Shown here: positions 1 to 5,265 of the stretch, one piece after another
Position numbering within the stretch: the stretch's first letter is position 1
Layout: each line of letters starts with the position of its first letter
Assembly (NCBI GenBank): GCA_008501835.1
Contig: QQUB01000679.1
Coordinates: 1 to 7,183, forward strand
DNA: 7,183 nt
Reading direction: 5' to 3'
Source: Bacteroidota bacterium
GTDB taxonomy: Bacteria > Bacteroidota > Bacteroidia > Chitinophagales > Saprospiraceae
Position numbers and translations under genes: made by a program
The notes under the pieces: generated by a model
The model's database searches: none
The model's input: only the letters and a program-made list of their open reading frames with translations
What the model was told of the DNA's origin: nothing

Positions 1-1
1 A

Positions 2-154
2 GACCCTAACAACTCTGTATCTACAAAAAACAACTGCCTTTTCTCTCTGGAAAATATTTGCCAAAAGTACCAGGAACTAAAAGAGGAACTGATCGCCTCT
101 TTCAACGACCAACTGGACCTCAATACCAAAAACTTCCGGACACGTGCCGAATAA
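2..154 (+). CDS. C-terminal end of an unidentified protein (5' end outside window)
   Basis: The frame beginning at base 2 is open from the window edge to a TAA at 152-154, giving the last 50 residues of a protein; the other two plus frames are closed by stops at base 7 and near base 79. The segment reads DPNNSVSTKNN, then a charged, probably helical stretch (ENICQKYQELKEELIASFND), and ends NFRTRAE. That looks like a hydrophilic helical tail with no membrane segment and no motif I recognise. It lies 231 bp upstream of the CHASE2-like gene on the same strand, so it could belong to the same functional neighbourhood, but the intervening tandem repeat argues against tight transcriptional coupling. 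CHASE2 domains are sometimes found with CHAT protease-like domains; nothing visible here shows that this tail comes from such a protein. The coding call rests only on frame openness and plausible composition. Confidence 0.55.
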   Translation, partial: DPNNSVSTKNNCLFSLENICQKYQELKEELIASFNDQLDLNTKNFRTRAE

Positions 155-385
155 CTCCTGGCCAGACTCGCAAAACAATAACCTGCTCGCCAGGACATCC
201 ATGTCCGCAGCGGCAAAAGTACCGGACTCCTGTCCGACACTCGCCAGGACATTCATGTCCGCAGCGGCAAAAGTCAAGGACTCCTGTCCGACACCCTGCT
301 AACAAGTATCTTCCCCAATTCCACCCCCATTCTCCTCAATATTTATTAGGTTTATCCTGAAATAATTAAGTCGTACAGTTCTCCA
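155..385. other. Non-coding gap with tandem repeat and leader of the CHASE2 gene
   Basis: This 231-bp stretch separates the upstream partial gene from the CHASE2-like gene. Its first two thirds are GC-richer and contain the 54-bp duplication described separately; the last 80 bases are CT- and AT-rich and lead into the start codon at 386. Several frames on both strands are open across the repeat. That is expected, because the repeat length is a multiple of three and the units carry no stop in those frames, and the translations (rich in Pro, Arg and His on plus, Cys and Gly on minus) look unlike a normal protein. A partial match to the Bacteroidota -7 element (TAGGTTTA at 347-354 against TAnnTTTG) is present without a convincing -33 element. 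Confidence 0.6.
187..294. repeat. Two-copy 54-bp tandem repeat with nested inverted repeats
   Basis: Bases 187-240 and 241-294 are two abutting copies of a 54-bp unit that differ at four positions by eye (50/54 identical). Each unit contains three small inverted repeats: GGACAT-NC-ATGTCC (193-206 and 247-260), CCGC-A-GCGG (205-213 and 259-267), and GGAC-TCCT-GTCC (224-235 and 278-289). One of the four substitutions falls in the 2-nt loop of the first inverted repeat, and the GGAC/GTCC stem is intact in both copies. There is no spacer between copies, so this is not a CRISPR array. It may be a structured RNA region, a transcription terminator of the upstream gene, or a recently duplicated intergenic element; the sequence does not decide between these. 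Confidence 0.85.
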
Positions 386-1606
386 ATGAAAAAAAGTTTC
401 CTGAAAGTCTTTGGTTTCAGCTTTCTGAATGCGGGTATCATGCTGGTATTGGCCTTGTATTGGCTGAGCCTCCCACGAACTTTCGGGGATGAAGCCTTTT
501 TCATCAAATGGACCAGCCTGATCAAAAAAACCCTCCTGGGAAAGGATGAAAAACCGGACCCGGAAACCATTCTGTACGTAGATATTTCCGGTAGCAAGTC
601 TCTGATTGAAAAACCGGACCCTTTTTATGAAGAAATTACTGGTTTCCAGAATGCTGTTATTTCGGATCGAAAACAATTGGCTTCTTTTCTCAAAAATATC
701 CGGGAATATGGTTCGAATATCCCCATTGTGATCCTCGATCTGACTTTTGAATCCTCCAGCCCTGATGATAGTTTACTCCAGGCAGAAATAGATCAGTTTC
801 CCTTCCCTATCCTGAGTGCCCAAAAACTATTGGATAATGGCCAACTCGCACCTTCTGTTTTCCAAATGCCGACGGGAGTTGCGAGTTATCTGAGCACCGA
901 CAATCAGTTCATGAAATATCCTCTTTTCCTCAATGACACCATCCCAAGTCTTCCCCTGGTAGCCGTGAGCATGTCACATGAGAAAAATTACGACAAACGG
1001 TGGATAGGCCCGATAATCGACAAACGACTAAGTCTGACCAACCCAATCATCGATTTTAAGATAAGGCCTTTTGACCTGAATGTAGGCAGTGAATTAAAAA
1101 CCAATTCCTATCATATTCGCTCCCTCGGAACCCTTTTGTTTGAATGGGAATTCTGGGAAGAAGAAGACATAAAAACCCTTCTGAAAAACAAAACCATCAT
1201 TCTCGGAGATTATAAAAGCGACATACACCAGACCGTATTCGGGAAATTGCCGGGCTCCATAATAGTACACAATGCATACCTCACCTTACTGAATGATGAA
1301 AGCCTTGTTCGCTTTTGGTGGATCGCATTATTGTTCGCTTTATTCTTCTGGATGTCATGGCGAATCTACCAGCAGGAAAAGCGCCGGGAACACAGCAAAT
1401 GGTGGAGCAGAAGCCAGACAGCTGTAGGGAAAATCATTGCAGATAGTATTGACGACACCTTCTTCCTCGCAGCTGGAACCATTTTGTCGTATTTCATTTT
1501 TAATATCCACATCAATATCCTGATCCTGTTAATTTACCTCAAAATTGTAACTTTTTTCCTGAAGCGGTTTATCTTTAAACCTCTCCCTCCTGAAAAACAA
1601 GAATAG
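386..1606 (+). CDS. CHASE2-like extracytoplasmic sensor membrane protein without output domain
   Basis: A 406-residue predicted inner-membrane protein. A hydrophobic segment at about residues 8-28 anchors the N-terminus, followed by about 280 extracytoplasmic residues, a second membrane segment at about 309-327 and a hydrophobic hairpin at about 358-394. The soluble region resembles CHASE2 sensor domains: a strand with an acidic residue (ILYVDIS, 62-68), a second strand ending in acidic residues (VILDLTFE, 115-122), and near its end IILGDYKSDIH (271-281) followed by LPGSIIVHNAYLTLL (288-302), which matches the usual CHASE2 close of GD...D...LPG...HA...LL. CHASE2 is normally joined to kinase, cyclase or CHAT-type modules and is thought to sense an extracellular ligand. 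Here the C-terminus carries only membrane helices and a short basic tail, so any output must come from a partner. The ATG at 386 puts a Lys-rich n-region directly before the first helix. It is the first gene of a tight cluster with two secreted proteins. The family match is by eye and should be treated as probable. Confidence 0.7.
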   Translation: MKKSFLKVFGFSFLNAGIMLVLALYWLSLPRTFGDEAFFIKWTSLIKKTLLGKDEKPDPETILYVDISGSKSLIEKPDPFYEEITGFQNAVISDRKQLASFLKNIREYGSNIPIVILDLTFESSSPDDSLLQAEIDQFPFPILSAQKLLDNGQLAPSVFQMPTGVASYLSTDNQFMKYPLFLNDTIPSLPLVAVSMSHEKNYDKRWIGPIIDKRLSLTNPIIDFKIRPFDLNVGSELKTNSYHIRSLGTLLFEWEFWEEEDIKTLLKNKTIILGDYKSDIHQTVFGKLPGSIIVHNAYLTLLNDESLVRFWWIALLFALFFWMSWRIYQQEKRREHSKWWSRSQTAVGKIIADSIDDTFFLAAGTILSYFIFNIHINILILLIYLKIVTFFLKRFIFKPLPPEKQE

Positions 1607-1634
1607 TACAACAAATTTTCTGCGAGACATGACT

Positions 1635-2645
1635 ATGAGAATTTTCTGCCTGTTTTTGTTTCTCGTATGTGCAGCACCCGCACTTTTGGGGCAAAACTAT
1701 TATGTTGCAGTAATAAAGGGAAAGGTGTATTACGAGAACAAACTCCTAAAAAAGAGAGACAAAATTAAAATGAAGGGAATGCTTAAGTTCACTTCGGCTC
1801 AGGACTTCATAAAAGTCTCCGGCCCTGGAGGATTATATAGGCTTGACCCCGAAATGGCCATCAAAAACGGCAGTGAATTTTTCGTGGCCATTAAAGAGGA
1901 ATTGTTTCCAAGAATCAGACCTATGTCTACTTCTGAACAAGGAAACATTGTGGTCACCTTAGACAATCATTACTTTAATCAAAGAGGATACAGTACAACT
2001 TTTTTGGACAGAACCTACCTGAGCATTCCACCTCCGGAAATTGGTATAGATGAAGAATTTGGATTTCTTCATGAAACCAAGAAGGGCCTCATATATAAAA
2101 CAGCATCAATCACTGACAAGATGCTTGCCGTTCAGGAAAAAGACTTTTCAAAAGCGCTAAAAGCTAACTTAAAAAAAACAGCCATTGTTTTGGTTCGTGA
2201 CAAATCGAGATGGCTGGAACTTATTTCCAATAAAGACAGCATCGCCCAAATCATTAATTCAGTGGATCATTATAGTTGGGACCAACCAAATGCGGTATCC
2301 GTCCCTACGCTAATCCGTACAGAAACAGGAGAAACCATTGAGGTAAAACCGGAAGAACCCCTTCCCCACCCTGCCCAGATTCTGGACTACATGGGGCCGC
2401 CTACTTTTGTCGACAGAAAGAAAATGGCGAAAGACCTGCGTTTCCATCTAAAGCTTTGCAAAGCTCCGGATATAGAGACCTTCCTGATTGATTATGAATA
2501 TGAAGATTATATTTTTGAAACCTACGGGTATTTGAGGGATTATCCGGATATAAATATGATTTTGAGAGAAGACCTGAAACTCACATCACAGCATGATGGT
2601 CTTGCTGATCCTGTTATTATTGAGCCTCTGGATGATTCCAATTAA
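1635..2645 (+). CDS. Secreted protein of unknown function, paralogue 1
   Basis: I do not recognise a named family. The protein has a signal peptide (MRIFCLFLFLVCAAPALLG, probable cleavage before QNYY). An in-frame ATG also occurs at 1629 (MTMRIF...), but the ATG at 1635 is preferred because it aligns exactly with the start of the downstream paralogue; it gives 336 residues. The mature N-terminal part (VIKGKVYYENKLLKKRDKIK, then LKFTS, SGPGGLYRLDP) has the short-strand, Gly-turn pattern of a small beta-sandwich, loosely like FecR-type periplasmic domains; that comparison is an inference. The middle has conserved YFNQRG and LHET motifs. A Pro/Glu-rich linker precedes a C-terminal, probably helical region with DYMGPP, DLRFHL, a CKA motif and YIFETYGYLRD. 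It extends about 20 residues past the paralogue's end. It begins 28 bp after the CHASE2-like gene and is probably cotranscribed, which places it in the envelope as a candidate partner of that sensor. Confidence 0.75.
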   Translation: MRIFCLFLFLVCAAPALLGQNYYVAVIKGKVYYENKLLKKRDKIKMKGMLKFTSAQDFIKVSGPGGLYRLDPEMAIKNGSEFFVAIKEELFPRIRPMSTSEQGNIVVTLDNHYFNQRGYSTTFLDRTYLSIPPPEIGIDEEFGFLHETKKGLIYKTASITDKMLAVQEKDFSKALKANLKKTAIVLVRDKSRWLELISNKDSIAQIINSVDHYSWDQPNAVSVPTLIRTETGETIEVKPEEPLPHPAQILDYMGPPTFVDRKKMAKDLRFHLKLCKAPDIETFLIDYEYEDYIFETYGYLRDYPDINMILREDLKLTSQHDGLADPVIIEPLDDSN

Positions 2646-2660
2646 CTACCTTTTGTTACT

Positions 2661-3602
2661 ATGCGGTTATTTTACCTGGTTTTATTTTTGTTTTGTTCAA
2701 CATATGCACTCTTCGGCCAGAACTATTATGTTGCTCTGGTAAAAGGCAAGGTTTATTACCAGGACAAACTGTTGAAGAAAAAGGACAAAATCAAAATGAA
2801 AGGTGTCCTTCGGTTTACTTCAATGGATGATTATGTCAAATTTTCCGGTCCGGGAGGATTATACACCATTGGTCCGGGTATGGACCGTGAAACCAGTAAT
2901 GAATTCCTGGTAGCGGTCAAGGAGGAATTTTTCCCAAAAATCCGCTCCCTTTCCACATCAGAAAATGATATAGTGGTTGACCCCAGATATTATTTTAACC
3001 AGCGAGGATTCAGCGGCACCTTTCTGGAAAAGACACATTTTTATTGGAAAGCCCCTGATCTGAAACCCGGGGAAGAATTGGGGTATTTGCATGAAACTGA
3101 TCAGGGATTGTTTTACAAAACTGCGGTAACTGAGGATAGCTTATTAATTATTCGAAAACAGGATTTCTCTTTCCCTGAAGAAGCCAATGTACCAAATCTG
3201 ATCAAAACGGCCATTGTGAAGGTTCAGGATAAACAAGCCTGGCTCAAACTAATCCAGGGCAAGAAAAGCATTGCCCACATTCAAAGTAATGTTGACCATC
3301 ACGGTTTTGACAGAAGTCCCACCGGTCTGCCAGGAAATCCGGGAACCCCTGATGGAGAATATACCTTTCCTGAACCTATTTTTCCTGCTACAATACTTGA
3401 TTACATGGGCCCACCTGTATTTGTAAACAGAAAAGCCTTTGTTGAAGACCTTCGCTTTCAACTCAATGCTTGCAAGGCACAGGATATCAATACCTTTTTA
3501 GAAGACTATGGATATGCTGCATATATCTTTGAAGTCTACGGTAATCTGAGGGATATGGATATTATTGATGTACTTCAAAATGAACTGAAACTAAAAAAAT
3601 AA
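2661..3602 (+). CDS. Secreted protein of unknown function, paralogue 2
   Basis: A 313-residue protein that aligns with the preceding gene over almost its full length; by eye around half the residues are identical. It has a signal peptide (MRLFYLVLFLFCSTYALFG, cleavage before QNYY), then the same N-terminal block (VKGKVYYQDKLLKKKDKIK, SGPGGLYTIGP), the central YFNQRGFSGTFLEK and LHET motifs, and the same C-terminal block (DYMGPPVFVNRK, DLRFQLNACKA, YIFEVYGNLRD, ending LKLKK). The main differences are in the linker before DYMGPP, which here is Gly/Pro-rich (RSPTGLPGNPGTPDGEY), and in the lack of the 20-residue C-terminal extension. It starts 15 bp after the stop of its paralogue, so the pair is a tandem duplication within one operon. 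No function can be assigned; secretion to the periplasm or outer envelope follows from the signal peptide. Confidence 0.8.
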   Translation: MRLFYLVLFLFCSTYALFGQNYYVALVKGKVYYQDKLLKKKDKIKMKGVLRFTSMDDYVKFSGPGGLYTIGPGMDRETSNEFLVAVKEEFFPKIRSLSTSENDIVVDPRYYFNQRGFSGTFLEKTHFYWKAPDLKPGEELGYLHETDQGLFYKTAVTEDSLLIIRKQDFSFPEEANVPNLIKTAIVKVQDKQAWLKLIQGKKSIAHIQSNVDHHGFDRSPTGLPGNPGTPDGEYTFPEPIFPATILDYMGPPVFVNRKAFVEDLRFQLNACKAQDINTFLEDYGYAAYIFEVYGNLRDMDIIDVLQNELKLKK

Positions 3603-3619
3603 AAAACTAATCTACCACC

Positions 3620-3647
3620 CCAGCAACCAGTAACCAGCAACCAGCAA
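3620..3647 (+). repeat. Four-copy heptamer array (CCAGYAA) ahead of the VOC gene
   Basis: Four consecutive 7-bp units, CCAGCAA CCAGTAA CCAGCAA CCAGCAA, differ at one position and end four bases before the ATG at 3652. They fill the place where a ribosome binding site would sit, and no AGGAG-like sequence is present. Short tandem runs of this sort can change copy number by replication slippage; whether this one does cannot be seen from one sequence. Confidence 0.9.
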
Positions 3648-3651
3648 CAAC

Positions 3652-3993
3652 ATGGAAAACAACCAAATTAATTACGTCGAATTCAAAGCCAATGACATTG
3701 AAAAAACAAAAGCCTTTTACAGCCAGATTTTCGGCTGGACTTTTACCGATTATGGTCCCACTTATGTCGCTTTTTCTAATAGTGGTTTAGAAGGTGGGTT
3801 TGAGTTGACAGAGGACGAAATCATCAATGGCGCCCTTATTGTTTTGTATCTCGATAACCTGGAATCCATTCAGCAGGAAGTTGAAGAAGCAGGAGGAAAG
3901 ATTTCCGTTCCTATCTTCTCTTTTCCCGGAGGAAGAAGGTTTCATTTTCTGGACCCATCCGGAAATGAATTGGCTATTTGGTCGGATAAATAG
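3652..3993 (+). CDS. VOC-superfamily protein (glyoxalase/bleomycin resistance/dioxygenase fold)
   Basis: A 113-residue single-domain cytoplasmic protein with the paired beta-alpha-beta-beta-beta layout of the vicinal oxygen chelate superfamily. The first module begins INYVEFKANDIEKTKAFYSQ and continues with IFGWTF (residues 26-31), the typical FY...FGW signature after the first helix. The second begins ALIVLYLDNL (61-70) and ends with the usual FHFLDPSGNELAIW (97-110), where Glu106 is the conserved acidic residue of the last strand. Length is normal for the small VOC proteins often annotated as glyoxalase-like or bleomycin-resistance-like. The usual metal-binding His at the start of the first strand is not evident here (YVEF at 8-11), so catalytic activity and substrate are uncertain. 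It lies 49 bp after the secreted pair on the same strand; this could be read-through, but its function suggests no link to the envelope cluster. Confidence 0.88.
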   Translation: MENNQINYVEFKANDIEKTKAFYSQIFGWTFTDYGPTYVAFSNSGLEGGFELTEDEIINGALIVLYLDNLESIQQEVEEAGGKISVPIFSFPGGRRFHFLDPSGNELAIWSDK

Positions 3994-4030
3994 GAAAACA
4001 CATTTTAAGAAACCTTTGATCAATGAACGC

Positions 4031-4249
4031 TTAAGAGTATGTTTAAAAATTTTATTGGAGTTTTTCAATTCTTTCGCAACGATATTCTAAATCATTGGGG
4101 AAATGGATGAAATGGAAGAATGGAAAGGTGGTCAAGAATTACTTTCCTCCAATTTTCCACCCCATCCAGTTTTCCATTGCTATGATTAAAAATCAAATCC
4201 TGAATAAAACATTGATTTTCAGTTATCGATAAATTTAAACAAGCTTTAA
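4031..4249. mobile_element. Candidate MITE-like element or insertion-sequence relic with TTAA flanks
   Basis: AGTATGTTTAAA (4036-4047) and TTTAAACAAGCT (4234-4245) are inverted copies of each other at 10 of 12 positions. TTAA lies just outside each: 4031-4034 on the left, with one extra G before the repeat, and 4246-4249 on the right. The enclosed roughly 210 bp are non-coding. Terminal repeats with a central GTTTAAA and short AT-rich target duplications are reminiscent of some IS5-family ends, a recollection rather than a match I could test. Lack of a transposase frame and the small size would make this a non-autonomous element or an internally deleted relic. Alternatively the symmetry may be a chance product of AT-rich DNA. 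Confidence 0.35.
4101..4179. repeat. Imperfect TGGA-rich inverted repeat
   Basis: The left arm (4101-4131) carries ATGG at roughly 10-bp steps (ATGGATGAA, ATGGAAGA, ATGGAAAGG). The right arm (4149-4179), read on the other strand, is again ATGG-rich (ATGGAAAACTGG, then GGGGTGGAAAATTGG). The inner part pairs best: TGGAAAGGTGG at 4121-4131 against CCAATTTTCCA at 4149-4159, 9 of 11 positions. The loop is about 17 nt. It sits near the centre of the candidate mobile element and may be its core or an independent REP-like sequence. Confidence 0.5.
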
Positions 4250-4398
4250 TTACGAGGAAGTACTTTTGTCATATTTTGGTAAAATTCTGCTTTCCAGGGT
4301 CAATAATCAAAGCCCTGAAATGTCAATTGATCATGAAGCTGCGATTTTTTATGGAAGCCTTCCAAAGAATATGTATATATTTACGAGGAACTTTTTGT
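4250..4398 (+). promoter_or_regulatory. Direct repeat upstream of the response regulator, possible operator
   Basis: TTACGAGGAA occurs at 4250-4259 and again at 4381-4390. Each copy is followed by a near-identical tail: GTACTTTTGT (4260-4269) after the first and CTTTTTGT (4391-4398) after the second, so about 18-20 bp are shared with a 2-bp length difference. The copies are 131 bp apart, and the second lies 50 bp before the regulator's start codon. LytTR proteins usually bind pairs of short direct repeats with much closer spacing, so an autoregulatory operator is only one possibility; a duplicated promoter segment is another. Confidence 0.35.
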
Positions 4399-4447
4399 AC
4401 ACCCTAAGTTATTTTTTAGGACCGAACAATTTATATACACACACATA

Positions 4448-5155
4448 ATGTCACTGAGGATTCTGATTGTTGAGGATGAAATTCTCATCGCTGAAACAAT
4501 TAAGTTATACCTGGAAGAACAAGACTACCAGGTATTGGATATCTGTATATCATACGAAGAAGCCGTTGAAAGTTTTCATCGGGAACGGCCGGATTTGGTG
4601 ATCCTTGACATTCGTTTATATGGTCCAAAATCAGGTATCGATTTTGCCAATTTCCTACAGGAACAATCTGAAAAAACAGCTTTCATCTACCTTACGTCGC
4701 AACACGATCGCCGCATCTTTGATCTGGCGCTGGAGACCACACCCTATGGCTATCTGGCAAAACCCATCCAAAAGGAATCGCTTTGGACAACCGTTGAAAC
4801 GGCTTATAGACTTTTCCATGAAGGCTCGCCTCCAACCATTACTTTTACCCTTTTTGATGGCCAGAAAAAACATAAAGTCAATGAACGGGAAATTGTTTGT
4901 GTCAAATCCGAACATGTCTATTCCAATGTTCAACTTATTGACGGTCGCCAAATCGTCACCCGCAAACCGCTAAGCCAGTTTCTTCAACAAATCCAGAGCA
5001 AACTATTATTCCGGTGCCATCGAAGTTTCATCATCAACACATTGTATGTTAATGACTGGGATAATAATTCGGTCACCATGGTAAACGGGGAGATAGTCCC
5101 AGTGAGTAGATCCAAACGGGATATTCTTGGGAAGATGTTAGGCGGTCTAGAATAA
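4448..5155 (+). CDS. LytTR-family two-component response regulator
   Basis: A 235-residue cytoplasmic transcription regulator with two domains. Residues 3-120 form a receiver domain: acidic pocket Glu9/Asp10/Glu11 after strand 1 (LRILIVEDE), phosphoacceptor Asp54 in LVILDIRLYGPKSGID, conserved Thr83 (YLTSQ) and Lys105 followed by Pro (YLAKP). Residues about 130-232 form a LytTR DNA-binding domain: the strand IVCVKSEHVYSNVQL, then the characteristic FRCHRSFIINTLYV (188-201) and the C-terminal VPVSRSKRDIL (217-227). All phosphorylation residues are intact, so it is expected to be switched by a sensor kinase, generally of the membrane 7TM or TPR-linked HisKA/His_kinase type in Bacteroidota. No kinase gene is present on either side in the window, so it is an orphan here. 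The ATG at 4448 fits the expected start of the receiver and follows an AC-rich leader with no Shine-Dalgarno. It converges with the adhesin gene. Confidence 0.95.
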   Translation: MSLRILIVEDEILIAETIKLYLEEQDYQVLDICISYEEAVESFHRERPDLVILDIRLYGPKSGIDFANFLQEQSEKTAFIYLTSQHDRRIFDLALETTPYGYLAKPIQKESLWTTVETAYRLFHEGSPPTITFTLFDGQKKHKVNEREIVCVKSEHVYSNVQLIDGRQIVTRKPLSQFLQQIQSKLLFRCHRSFIINTLYVNDWDNNSVTMVNGEIVPVSRSKRDILGKMLGGLE

Positions 5156-5187
5156 AAAAAACTTTCAAATAAGCTCATAAAAAGATA

Positions 5188-5230
5188 CCGACTTCAGCGT
5201 AATGACCAAAGCCGGAATCCTTTATTTTTA
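5188..5230. terminator. Possible bidirectional terminator between convergent genes
   Basis: CCGACTT (5188-5194) pairs with AAGCCGG (5209-5215) at six of seven positions around a 14-nt loop. On the plus strand it is followed by a T-rich stretch (TTTATTTTTA, 5221-5230). On the minus strand the stem is followed by TATCTTTTTATG, the complement of 5177-5187 or so. The position in a 110-bp convergent gap suits a shared terminator, but the stem is short and has a mismatch. Confidence 0.38.
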
Positions 5231-5265
5231 TCCAGCCAAAGAAAATTGACTGAAATTTTGTTTTC

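Larger units (their letters stand above)
3994..4447. other. Gene-free intergenic region upstream of the LytTR regulator
   Basis: These 454 bp hold no convincing gene. A 60-codon plus frame from 4266 begins at TTG, has no family resemblance and runs into the regulator's start, so it is not called. The stretch contains the candidate inverted-repeat element (4031-4249), an internal TGGA-rich inverted repeat, an AAAATCAA/TTGATTTT hairpin (4189-4219), and a direct repeat of TTACGAGGAA at 4250 and 4381. A weak -7-like sequence (TATTTTGG, 4272-4279) is present but lacks a clear partner element. Confidence 0.7.

Noticed and set aside
187..294. CRISPR array
   Set aside because: The two copies abut directly with no unique spacer and there is no third copy or cas gene nearby.
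77..305. Two minus-strand frames over the same repeat, one with a Cys-rich repeated peptide (CRCGHECPGE)
   Set aside because: A repeat with length divisible by three keeps all frames open together. The Cys/His pattern is a by-product of the GC-rich unit, and no start signal or family match is seen.
347..354. Promoter -7 element (TAGGTTTA) for the CHASE2-like gene
   Set aside because: Seven of eight positions fit the Bacteroidota TAnnTTTG consensus, but no TTTG-type -33 element lies at suitable distance, so it was mentioned only in the gap description.
58..360. Plus-strand 100-residue frame across the tandem repeat
   Set aside because: It begins at a TTG inside the upstream gene's reading frame, has a Pro/Arg/His-rich repetitive translation, and exists because the 54-bp repeat has no stop in this frame. 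The overlapping frame ending at 154 is the better coding candidate.
4405..4413. LytTR-type binding site TAAGTTATT
   Set aside because: Close to the published nine-base consensus but with a mismatch and no second copy at the usual spacing, so it is probably chance in AT-rich DNA.
4266..4448. 60-codon plus-strand frame before the regulator
   Set aside because: It begins at TTG, shows no recognisable motif, overlaps the regulator's start by one base and covers what looks like regulatory DNA.
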